In this document: piece after piece, positions 1 through 6,240 of the stretch | How the letters are laid out: each line of letters begins with the position of its first letter | Position numbering within the stretch: position 1 is the first letter of the stretch | NCBI GenBank assembly: GCA_964475685.1 | Contig: CAYYXP010000008.1 | Location: forward strand, 1-27,413 | Source: CAVVWJ01 sp964475685 | Lineage (GTDB): Bacteria; Gemmatimonadota; Gemmatimonadetes; Gemmatimonadales; GWC2-71-9 | Direction: 5' to 3' | Length of the DNA stretch: 27,413 bases | The notes under the pieces: model-generated | Databases searched by the model: none | The model's input: the letters and a program-made list of their open reading frames with translations, nothing else | What the model was told of the DNA's origin: nothing | Program-made: the position numbers and the translations under genes

Positions 1-1135
1 AGCGGCTGGCATCTGGAACCGCTGCGAGTACCGGCCGCTGGAGGGCTTCGTCCTCGCGGTGACGCCGTTCAACTTCACGGCGATCGGCGGCAACCTTCCC
101 GCCGCGCCGGCGCTGATGGGCAACACCGTCGTGTGGAAGCCGGCCGCCACCGCGGCGCTCAGCAATTGGCATTTCCATCAGTTGCTGACCGAGGCGGGCC
201 TGCCACCGGGGGTGATCAATTTCCTCCCCGGCGATCCCGTCGAAGTGACCGAAGCTCTGCTGGCCGATCGCCACCTCGCCGGGATCCACTTCACGGGGTC
301 CACCGAGGTGTTTCGCAGTCTCTGGCACACCTGCGCCAGCAACCTCGACCGCTATCTCTCCTACCCGCGCATCGTGGGTGAAACGGGGGGGAAGGACTTC
401 ATCTTGGCCCACCCGAGCGCCGACGTGGACGCGCTCGCGGTCGGCATGGTGCGGGGTGCGTACGAGTATCAGGGACAGAAGTGCAGCGCGGCGTCGCGGG
501 CGTACATCCCGGCCAGCCTGTGGCCGGCGGTGCGCGATCGCGTGGTGGGGATGATCGCCGACATCCGGATGGGCGACGTGGCGGACTTCCGGAACTTCAT
601 GGGCGCGGTGATCGACCGCCGCGCCTTCGACCGCATCCGCGAACACCTCACCCGGGCGCGGGGCGATGCCGGAGTGCGGGTCCTGGCGGGCGGCGGCGCG
701 GATGACAGCGTCGGCTATTTCGTCGAGCCCACCCTCATTCAGGCCGACGACCCGTCGTACCGCCTCATGTGCGAGGAAATCTTCGGGCCGGTGCTGACCG
801 TGCACGTCTATCCCGACGCCCGGTGGACCGAGACGCTCGCCCTGGTGGACGGGACGAGCCCGTACGCGCTCACCGGCGCCGTCTTCTCGCAGGACCGCGC
901 GGCGGTGGGCCAGGCGACCCGGGCGCTCCGGCAGGCGGCGGGCAACTTCTACATCAACGACAAGCCGACCGGCGCGGTGGTGGGTCAGCAGCCGTTCGGC
1001 GGCGCCCGCGCAAGCGGCACCAACGACAAGGCGGGCTCGGTCCTCAACCTGCTGCGCTGGGTCTCGCCGCGGGTCATCAAGGAGACGTTCGCCCCGCCGA
1101 AGGACTATCGCTACCCGTTCATGCTCGAGTCGTAG
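1..1135 (+). CDS. pruA: 1-pyrroline-5-carboxylate dehydrogenase, 5'-truncated by window edge
   Basis: Oxidises L-glutamate-gamma-semialdehyde (P5C) to glutamate with NAD+, the second step of proline breakdown, in the cytoplasm. The frame is open from base 2, and the GTG at 59 lies inside the protein, so the true start is outside the window. The visible ~377 residues carry PFNFTAIGG, the nucleotide-site WKP, FTGS, the catalytic glutamate in GETGGK, the catalytic cysteine in GQKCSA (codon 482-484), EEIFGPV and the C-terminal GQQPFGGARASGTNDK. From memory, these resemble the stand-alone mitochondrial ALDH4A1 type more than the PutA-fused domain. A proline dehydrogenase would be expected nearby, but upstream is not visible. 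Its last 17 bp overlap the 3' end of the convergent permease gene, and no terminator is evident. The assignment is secure; the symbol follows the stand-alone bacterial gene. Confidence 0.93.
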   Translation, partial: AAGIWNRCEYRPLEGFVLAVTPFNFTAIGGNLPAAPALMGNTVVWKPAATAALSNWHFHQLLTEAGLPPGVINFLPGDPVEVTEALLADRHLAGIHFTGSTEVFRSLWHTCASNLDRYLSYPRIVGETGGKDFILAHPSADVDALAVGMVRGAYEYQGQKCSAASRAYIPASLWPAVRDRVVGMIADIRMGDVADFRNFMGAVIDRRAFDRIREHLTRARGDAGVRVLAGGGADDSVGYFVEPTLIQADDPSYRLMCEEIFGPVLTVHVYPDARWTETLALVDGTSPYALTGAVFSQDRAAVGQATRALRQAAGNFYINDKPTGAVVGQQPFGGARASGTNDKAGSVLNLLRWVSPRVIKETFAPPKDYRYPFMLES

Positions 1136-1895
1136 CCTTCCCCACGAACCTCTGCTCGGGGTCGAACAACAGCGCGGTCAGGGTGAACGCGATCGCGGCG
1201 GCCCCGAGCAGGACCGCGACGTCCCTCCCCGCCGAGAACTCCACGGGCTGCCCCAGCGCGTGCCGCATCAGATCTACCGCGTAGGTGACCGGATTGACCC
1301 TGGCCAGCGCGCGGAGCGCCGCCGGCATTCCGGCCGTGGGATAGAGCGCCCCGCTCACGAAGAGCAGCGGAAAGAGCACCACATTGATCACGCCGGCGAA
1401 GTTCTCGACCGACCGGAGCCTGGCGGCCACCAGCAATCCCAGTGTGGCGCTCACGATCGAGCCGAGCGCCAGCGCTCCGATGGCGGCGCCGGCGGCCGAC
1501 AGGGGCAGTGGCGTGATGAGGGGGGCACAGGCGAGCACGATTCCCCCTTGCAGCATCGCCACCAGCGCCGCGGCGAGGGCCCGTCCTCCCAGCACGGCGG
1601 GGACGCCGGCCGGACTCGCCAGCATCAGCCGGAGCATGCCGAACTCGCGATCGTAGACCGTGGCGATCGCTGTGAGCATGCCGCCGAAGAGCGCTGCCAT
1701 CACGATGATCCCCGGCAGCACGAACGCCTGGTACGGGACGCCGCCCTCGAGGCGGGCGATGGCGTTGTACCCGGTGCCGACCAGCAGGAGCCACATGAAT
1801 GGCCGGGCCAGGCCGCCGAGGAGGCGTCCGGTTTGACGGCGCGCCCGTGTGAGGTCCCGCGCGACGATGCCGTGGATGGCGCTGAGCGCGCTCAC
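1119..1895 (-). CDS. ABC-2 type transporter permease, pqq-linked
   Basis: Membrane subunit (258 aa) of an ABC-2 family transporter, the partner of the ATPase immediately upstream. The GTG start at 1895-1893 overlaps the ATPase TGA (GTGA), which favours translational coupling and excludes the longer open frame upstream. The protein has about six hydrophobic segments: RPFMWLLLVG near residue 30, a VLPGIIVMAALFGGML segment, and later ones including the family-typical VVLFPLLFVSGALYP followed by NPVTYAVDLMRHAL. ABC-2 permeases of this sort (NodJ/DrrB-like) usually export lipids, drugs or polysaccharides. Related permease-ATPase pairs are known beside PQQ-dependent alcohol dehydrogenase genes, so a role tied to PQQ physiology is plausible. 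The substrate cannot be read from the sequence. The gene ends in a 17-bp tail-to-tail overlap with the P5C dehydrogenase gene. Confidence 0.88.
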   Translation of the reverse strand: MSALSAIHGIVARDLTRARRQTGRLLGGLARPFMWLLLVGTGYNAIARLEGGVPYQAFVLPGIIVMAALFGGMLTAIATVYDREFGMLRLMLASPAGVPAVLGGRALAAALVAMLQGGIVLACAPLITPLPLSAAGAAIGALALGSIVSATLGLLVAARLRSVENFAGVINVVLFPLLFVSGALYPTAGMPAALRALARVNPVTYAVDLMRHALGQPVEFSAGRDVAVLLGAAAIAFTLTALLFDPEQRFVGKATTRA

Positions 1896-2818
1896 GGGCC
1901 CTCCGGAGCGGTCTTCGCGAAGTAGACATCCTCGAGAGTGCCGGGACGGATCGAAAGCCGCTCGATGTCGCGCGCGTCCGCCGCGAACTCCATCGGATGC
2001 GCCTGCCCCGCCGCGATCCCGACCCGGAAGCCGCGCTCCGTGCGCCGGACGCTCACGACCGACCCCCTCTGCCGGAGCGCGTCCAGCAGCCGGCCCGCTC
2101 CGGGGCCCTCCACCTCCGCGATCTCGTTCCCCACCGCCGCCCGAAGCTCGGCGGGAGCGCCATCGGCGACGACCTCGCCCCGCGCCAGCAGGACGACCCG
2201 GTCGGCGGGCTCGGCTTCGATGAGGTAGTGGGTGGAGAAGAGGACTGTGGTGCCGTATTCCCGGCGTTGCCGTGCGAGGATTGTCCAGACCCGCTCCCGG
2301 TGCTCGGGATCGAGGCCGACGGTCGGCTCGTCGAGGATGAGCAGCTCGGGCCGGTGGAGGGTGGCCCGGGCGATATCCACCAGTCGCCGCCATCCCCCCG
2401 ACAACTGCCGCGCGAGCTGGCGGGCGCGAGGCTCCAGTCCCGCCTCGCGCATCGCGCGGGCAACGGCCTCGCTCACGGCGCCTCCGCCGAGCCCCGAGAG
2501 CCTGGCGGCGAAGCGCAGGTTCTCCTCGACGGTCAGCAGCCCGTCAACGCTGGTTTCCTGAAAGACCAGGCCGAGGCGCCGGCGGACGGCGGCGCGGTGT
2601 GTGCGGACGTCGAGTCCGAAGATGCGGGCGCCGCCGCGGGTCGGGGCGAGGAGGGTGGCCAGGAGGAGCATGGCGGTCGTCTTGCCGGCCCCGTTCGGAC
2701 CGAGCAGCCCCACGAACCCGCCGCGCGGCACCGTGAGGCCCAGGGCGGCAAGCGCGCGCACACCGTCGTAGTCGCGTCCCAACCCTTCCGCTTCGATCGC
2801 GGGGGCCGAGGATGTCAC
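1892..2818 (-). CDS. ABC transporter ATP-binding protein, pqq-linked
   Basis: Cytoplasmic ATPase (308 aa) that powers the ABC-2 permease encoded directly downstream. Visible motifs in order: Walker A GPNGAGKTT (residues 40-48), Q-loop glutamine 87 in LGLVFQE, signature LSGGW (139-143), Walker B LLILDEP (159-165), D-loop GLD and the H-loop histidine in STH (197). The segment after about residue 215 is an accessory C-terminal extension of the DrrA/NatA kind. The GTG start at 2818 overlaps the pqqE stop (GTGA), so the gene is probably translated from the pqq message. The family contains ATPases annotated with PQQ-dependent alcohol oxidation systems, which agrees with this position. The transport direction is inferred as export from the ABC-2 class, and the substrate is unknown. 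Confidence 0.92.
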   Translation of the reverse strand: MTSSAPAIEAEGLGRDYDGVRALAALGLTVPRGGFVGLLGPNGAGKTTAMLLLATLLAPTRGGARIFGLDVRTHRAAVRRRLGLVFQETSVDGLLTVEENLRFAARLSGLGGGAVSEAVARAMREAGLEPRARQLARQLSGGWRRLVDIARATLHRPELLILDEPTVGLDPEHRERVWTILARQRREYGTTVLFSTHYLIEAEPADRVVLLARGEVVADGAPAELRAAVGNEIAEVEGPGAGRLLDALRQRGSVVSVRRTERGFRVGIAAGQAHPMEFAADARDIERLSIRPGTLEDVYFAKTAPEGP

Positions 2819-3906
2819 GCGCGCCGCGGCTCGCCGGAGAGGACCCGGTAGGCGTACTCGACCGGTGCCGAGGGTTCCTCGATGGCGCTGTCGATCAGGC
2901 CCCGCTGGGGAGAGAGGGTGCAGACCGGATCGGTGTTGGCCGCGTCACCGGTGAGCGCGAACGCCTGGCAGCGGCACCCGCCGAAGTCCAGGGCCTTCCT
3001 CGGGCAGCTGCGGCACGGCTCCTTCATCCAGGAGTCGCCCCGGAACGCCTGGAAGCCCGGCGACTCTTGCCAGATGTGCTCCAAGGAATGGTCGCGCGCG
3101 TTCTCGAAGGTGAGCGTCGTGATCTGGGTGGCGGCATGGCAAGGCAGCACCCGGCCATCGGGGGAAACGACGATGTACAGCTTGCCCCAGCCGCCGTAAC
3201 AGGCCTTGGGGTAGCGCTCGTAGTAGTCGGGGAGGACGAAGATGATCTGCATCTTTCCCCGGTATCGTTGGATCGCCTCTTTCGCAATCTCGTGCGCCCG
3301 GTCCACCTGCGCCCTGGTCGGCATGAGCGCGTCGCGGTTGGCGAGGCCCCATCCGTAGTACTGGGTGTTGGCCAGCTCCAGCCGGTCGGCCCCCAGGTCC
3401 CCGGCGAGATCGATGATTGCGCCGAGGCGGTCGAGGTTGGCGCGGTGGAGCACGACGTTGATCGAGAAGGCGAATCCCAGCTCCTTCACGATCGCCACGG
3501 CCGCGCGCTTCTGCTTGACCGAGCTCACCCCCGCGATCTTCTCGGCGATGGCCGGATCGGAATCCTGAATCGAGATCTGGACGTGCTCCAGGCCGGCATC
3601 GCGCAGCCGCTCGGCGCGGGGCCGAGTCAGTCCCAGCCCCGAGGTGACGAGCGTGGTGTAGAGCCCCAGGCCGCGCGCGTGCGCGGCCAGCTCCTCCAGG
3701 TCCTTCCGGACGAGCGGCTCGCCGCCGGAGAGGCCGAGCTGGAGGACGCCGAGGCCACGCGCCTGGGTGAAGACTCGCTTCCAGTCGTCGGTGCTCAGCT
3801 CGCCCTCCGCCCGGACCATCTCCAGCGGATTGGAGCAATAGGGACAGTGCAGCGGGCAGCGATGGGTCAGCTCCGCGAGCAGCGTCGTGGGACGGTCAGA
3901 CGTCAC
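2815..3906 (-). CDS. pqqE: PqqA peptide cyclase (radical SAM/SPASM)
   Basis: Uses S-adenosylmethionine and iron-sulfur clusters to form the carbon-carbon bond between the Glu and Tyr side chains of PqqA, the first chemical step of PQQ synthesis. The 363-aa protein has the radical-SAM cluster motif with Cys17, Cys21 and Cys24 (CPLHCPYC) at the N terminus, a GGEP SAM-binding motif, and a SPASM region with CYGGWG, the VSPDGRVLPCHAA segment, CRSCPRKALDFGGCRC and a last Cys in DPVC. The length is normal for the family. The GTG start at 3906 lies 11 bp inside pqqD. PqqE works with PqqD as peptide chaperone, and both genes are adjacent. All expected cysteines appear present. Confidence 0.97.
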   Translation of the reverse strand: MTSDRPTTLLAELTHRCPLHCPYCSNPLEMVRAEGELSTDDWKRVFTQARGLGVLQLGLSGGEPLVRKDLEELAAHARGLGLYTTLVTSGLGLTRPRAERLRDAGLEHVQISIQDSDPAIAEKIAGVSSVKQKRAAVAIVKELGFAFSINVVLHRANLDRLGAIIDLAGDLGADRLELANTQYYGWGLANRDALMPTRAQVDRAHEIAKEAIQRYRGKMQIIFVLPDYYERYPKACYGGWGKLYIVVSPDGRVLPCHAATQITTLTFENARDHSLEHIWQESPGFQAFRGDSWMKEPCRSCPRKALDFGGCRCQAFALTGDAANTDPVCTLSPQRGLIDSAIEEPSAPVEYAYRVLSGEPRRA

Positions 3907-4171
3907 GGATGAGCTCCCTTCGGGCCAGGTCGGAGAGGTATTCGGTCACGTCCGCCGTCACGTCGGCCCCGTACCGCTGGCCGAGCAGCTCGACGATGTC
4001 CGCGATGGTTCTCGCGCCGTCCACCAGCTCCAGGATGGCCGCGCCGGTCTCGTTGAGCAGCACGGCGCCCTCGGGATAGAGGAGGACGGGGCGCTTGCGC
4101 ACCGGATCGTAGTCGAGCCGGGCCAGGCGCCAGAGCGCGGGACGCGAGGTGGGCGTGAGCGACACGCTCAC
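3896..4171 (-). CDS. pqqD: PQQ biosynthesis peptide chaperone PqqD
   Basis: Small RiPP recognition protein (91 aa) that binds PqqA and presents it to PqqE. It shows the family pattern: an N-terminal segment with RPVLLYPEGAVLLNETGAAIL, then a winged-helix-like part with DGARTIADIVELL and a C-terminal helix LSDLARRELI. The length matches stand-alone PqqD, and there is no fusion to PqqC or PqqE as seen in some genomes. The GTG start overlaps the pqqC stop as GTGA, and the gene's 3' end overlaps pqqE by 11 bp, so the three are very likely co-translated. Confidence 0.95.
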   Translation of the reverse strand: MSVSLTPTSRPALWRLARLDYDPVRKRPVLLYPEGAVLLNETGAAILELVDGARTIADIVELLGQRYGADVTADVTEYLSDLARRELIRDV

Positions 4172-4920
4172 TCCTCCCTGTAGGCGTTATGGATGGTGTC
4201 GATCATCGCCCAGAGCATGTCGAGCTTGAAGGCGAGCGCCTCGAACGCCTGGCGCTGGGTCTCGACCGTGGTGCAATGGGCCTGCACGATGGCCAGGCCG
4301 TGCTTCACGTCTCTCGGCGCCTGCACGAGCCGGCTCTTGAAGTAGTCGAGCGCCTCCGGCGGGATCCAGGGATAGAACTTCGGGAACGATTCGATGCGCT
4401 GCTGGTGGATCCTGGGCGCGAAGAGCTCGGTGAGCGAGCTCGCGACCGCCTGGACCCAGGGCCGGGTGCGGCAGAAGGTGACGTAGGACTCGCAAATCAG
4501 GCGCACCGCGGGCAGGACGTGGCGCTCGTCCTCCATTTCCTCCCGGGGCACCCCGAGATTGACGCCCAGCCGGATCCACAACTCGATGCCGCCGGTGCCC
4601 GGGGCGGTCCCGTCATGGTCCACGATGCGCTGGATCCACTCCCGCCGCACCGCGGGGTCGGGACAGTTGGAAAGAATCGCCGCGTCCTTGCGAGGGACCA
4701 CGCGCTGATAGGCGAGCCGGTTGGTCACCCACCCCTGAAACTGCCGCGGGCTCAGCCGTCCCTCGTACATGAGCTGATGGAAAGGGTGCTGCACGTAGTA
4801 CGAGCCGTTGAACGACCGGAGCGCCTCCTCCAGCTGCGCCGGGCTCAGCGGGCTGTCGAGCCGGGGGAACGGGGGCGGGGGCGGGGTGGCCAGCTTCGAG
4901 GCAACGAGTGTCGCGGTCAT
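4168..4920 (-). CDS. pqqC: Pyrroloquinoline-quinone synthase
   Basis: Cofactor-less oxidase (250 aa) that performs the final ring closure and eight-electron oxidation to PQQ. The fold is the all-helical TENA/heme-oxygenase-like type. Recognisable family blocks are YYVQHPFHQLMYEGRLSP, the RLAYQRVVPRKDAAILSNC segment, IVDHDG, and LFAPRIHQQRIESFPKFYPWI, then the C-terminal DVKHGLAIVQAHC and MLWAMIDTIHNAY. These contain the conserved active-site His, Tyr, Arg and Lys residues. The N terminus has a proline-rich lead of about 20 residues before the conserved core, slightly longer than usual. The ATG start at 4920 is 10 nt downstream of the pqqB stop codon. The assignment is secure. Confidence 0.97.
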   Translation of the reverse strand: MTATLVASKLATPPPPPFPRLDSPLSPAQLEEALRSFNGSYYVQHPFHQLMYEGRLSPRQFQGWVTNRLAYQRVVPRKDAAILSNCPDPAVRREWIQRIVDHDGTAPGTGGIELWIRLGVNLGVPREEMEDERHVLPAVRLICESYVTFCRTRPWVQAVASSLTELFAPRIHQQRIESFPKFYPWIPPEALDYFKSRLVQAPRDVKHGLAIVQAHCTTVETQRQAFEALAFKLDMLWAMIDTIHNAYREE

Positions 4921-4930
4921 ATCGGGAAAG

Positions 4931-5839
4931 TTAGAGGGTGAACCGCATGCCGTCGGCCCCGACGCGAAGGCCGCGGCGCTCCACCAGCGCCCGCTCCGCC
5001 GAGTCCTCGACCAGCATGGGGTTGGTGTTGTTGATGTGACTATACACCTTGTGCCGGCACGGCAGCGCCGCCAGCCGCTCCAGGCTGCCGTCGGGACCCG
5101 AGACCGGCAGGTGGTCCATCTGGCGCGCGGTCCGGTCGCCGATGCCGAGGCGGATCAGCTCGTCGTCGGTCCAGAAGGTGCCGTCGAAGAGGAGAAGGTC
5201 GGCGGCCGCAAGGCGAGCGAGCAGGGCGGGATCGAGATCGCCGCAGCCGGGGACGAAGGCGCAGGCACCGCCGCCCGCCTGGTCATGCACCACGAGCCCG
5301 ACGGTATGCCCGGGAATATCCTCCCGGGCGAAGCGCGGCGGCCCCGCCGGAACGGCAAAGCTCTCCACCACGAGGCCGGCATCCTCGCCGTTGCGGTAAC
5401 AGAGCGAAAGCGCCGACCCCGGGACCATCAAGGTGATACTTACCTCGGCGAATGCGCGGGTCACCGGCAGGATTTTCGAGTCTTCCTCGAGCACGCGAAG
5501 CACCGACCGGGTCGCGCAGAGCTGGAGTTGCCTGGCTTCCCGCAGGAGCACGATCCCGAGGGTATGGTCCAGCTCGGCATCGGTGACCACGATCCCCTCG
5601 ACGGGCACATGCCGGGAGCCTTCCGGCGCCGGGCTCGGCAGCCGGGTGAGCTGCTCCCGGACGTCGGGCGAGGCGTTGAGCAGAAACCACCGGCGCCCGT
5701 CGGCGCTCACCGCCGCGGACGATTGGCTCCGGGGAACGGCGCGGCGCGGATCGGCCCGTGCCACCCGACACGAGGGGCACCAGCAGTTCCATTGGGGAAA
5801 CCCCCCGCCGGCCGCGGTGCCCAGAAGAATGACTTCCAC
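4931..5839 (-). CDS. pqqB: PQQ biosynthesis hydroxylase PqqB
   Basis: Metallo-beta-lactamase-fold protein (302 aa), reported to hydroxylate the tyrosine-derived ring of the PQQ intermediate. The N terminus has the diagnostic GTAAGGGFPQWNCWCPSC, with the structural zinc cysteines Cys19, Cys21 and Cys24. Further in are NASPDVREQL, TDAELDHTLGI and, near the C terminus, SHINNTNPML, as in other PqqB proteins. The start is GTG at 5839, chosen because it gives the canonical N terminus and follows an AGGA Shine-Dalgarno with normal spacing. The 59-nt gap after pqqA contains a hairpin that may set the pqqA:pqqB ratio. Confidence 0.96.
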   Translation of the reverse strand: MEVILLGTAAGGGFPQWNCWCPSCRVARADPRRAVPRSQSSAAVSADGRRWFLLNASPDVREQLTRLPSPAPEGSRHVPVEGIVVTDAELDHTLGIVLLREARQLQLCATRSVLRVLEEDSKILPVTRAFAEVSITLMVPGSALSLCYRNGEDAGLVVESFAVPAGPPRFAREDIPGHTVGLVVHDQAGGGACAFVPGCGDLDPALLARLAAADLLLFDGTFWTDDELIRLGIGDRTARQMDHLPVSGPDGSLERLAALPCRHKVYSHINNTNPMLVEDSAERALVERRGLRVGADGMRFTL

Positions 5840-5855
5840 GAGTTCCTAGAAACAC

Positions 5856-5883
5856 TGAGGGGCCCGCTTTCGCGAGCCCCTCA
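5856..5883 (-). terminator. Intercistronic pqqA-pqqB hairpin (partial terminator or mRNA stabiliser)
   Basis: A 12-bp stem closed by a four-base loop lies 15 nt past the pqqA stop. Read as - strand RNA, every position pairs, with one G-U wobble, and the loop is GAAA, a stable GNRA tetraloop. Read as + strand RNA, the wobble becomes a C-A mismatch and the loop is UUUC. This asymmetry fits a structure serving the pqq transcript. Only a weak T-run (GTGTTTC) follows, and the pqqB Shine-Dalgarno comes right after, so partial read-through or 3'-end protection of pqqA mRNA is more likely than full termination. Confidence 0.75.
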
Positions 5884-5898
5884 GGTCAGTGCGATGAC

Positions 5899-5973
5899 TT
5901 AGAGCGTCGCGACGTATGCGGTCACTTCCAACGTCACGGCGACTACCTCTGCCTCGGGCTTGGTCCAGGTCAT
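5899..5973 (-). CDS. pqqA: PQQ precursor peptide PqqA
   Basis: A 24-residue ribosomally made precursor whose Glu and Tyr side chains become the PQQ skeleton. The peptide starts MTWTKPEAEVV and contains the required E-x3-Y motif as EVTAY: Glu16 and Tyr20 are the residues joined by PqqE. It ends VATL before a TAA stop. The ATG at 5973 has a GGAG Shine-Dalgarno with a short spacer. The N-terminal part, up to about residue 12, is the expected binding region for PqqD. The gene is the first of the pqq genes, downstream of a candidate sigma-54 promoter, and is separated from pqqB by a hairpin. It is too short for most gene callers and is easily missed. The match to known PqqA peptides is near-diagnostic. 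Confidence 0.97.
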   Translation of the reverse strand: MTWTKPEAEVVAVTLEVTAYVATL

Positions 5974-6025
5974 GTCTTCTCCAGAGTGCGTGGTGGGTGG
6001 GCCTGGCGGCCCGGAATAAGCGAAT

Positions 6026-6041
6026 TGGGTGAACTCACCCA
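6026..6041. promoter_or_regulatory. 16-bp dyad, copy 1 (leader side)
   Basis: TGGGTGAACTCACCCA is a perfect 7-bp inverted repeat around two central bases (TGGGTGA-N2-TCACCCA). It lies 53 bp before the pqqA start and about +35 relative to the predicted start site of the candidate promoter at 6079-6094. It is the same motif as the two copies near 6204 and 6223. A downstream position suggests a repressing or fine-tuning site for the same DNA-binding protein. Confidence 0.7.
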
Positions 6042-6078
6042 GTCAGGCCAGCCTGCAACCCGACGATGCCCTCCTCTA

Positions 6079-6094
6079 CGCAGGCGGCGTGCCG
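6079..6094 (-). promoter_or_regulatory. Candidate sigma-54 (-24/-12) promoter for pqqA
   Basis: On the - strand the site reads CGGCACGCCGCCTGCG. It has the invariant GG (6093-6092) and GC (6081-6080) at the exact 10-nt spacing, and GGCACG matches the consensus -24 element; the -12 element is CTGC instead of TTGC. The predicted start site is near 6068, giving a leader of about 95 nt before pqqA. The upstream neighbour encodes an NtrC-family activator, and paired dyads sit about 137 and 156 bp upstream, the usual enhancer distance. Confidence 0.7.
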
Positions 6095-6103
6095 TGAAAC
6101 GGC

Positions 6104-6131
6104 GGCTATAGGCTATCGGCTATTAGCTATT
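6104..6131. repeat. Four tandem 7-bp repeats
   Basis: Consecutive units GGCTATA, GGCTATC, GGCTATT and AGCTATT fill the stretch between the candidate -24/-12 promoter and the upstream dyads. The block is much richer in A and T than its surroundings. It may be a spacer or bend element for DNA looping, or simply a short-repeat remnant. No protein is known to me to bind it. Confidence 0.75.
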
Positions 6132-6195
6132 GGGGTGGAAGAGCTTACGAGTGCCGCCGATAAGGCGGAATCCACCGGGCTGAGGCCCCCCATCA

Positions 6196-6231
6196 TTGGG
6201 TGAAAACACCCAAAATGGGTGAAATCACCCA
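6196..6231. promoter_or_regulatory. Paired 16-bp dyads, copies 2 and 3 (candidate enhancer)
   Basis: Two copies of the same dyad lie with centres 19 bp apart, close to two helical turns. Copy 2 is TTGGGTGAAAACACCCAA at 6196-6213, with one base off the consensus in one arm of the 16-bp core but an extra outer pair. Copy 3 is TGGGTGAAATCACCCA at 6216-6231, perfect. They begin 9 bp beyond the stop codon of the NtrC-family regulator gene and lie at about -137 and -156 from the predicted pqqA start site. They are best read as binding sites for that regulator's Fis-type helix-turn-helix. Confidence 0.72.
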
Positions 6232-6240
6232 CTCCATTGC

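Noticed and set aside
6026..6231. The three dyads as a CRISPR array or as rho-independent terminators
   Set aside because: Spacing is irregular (171 and 19 bp between centres) and there are no repeat-spacer units. The stems lack T-runs, so operator sites fit better.
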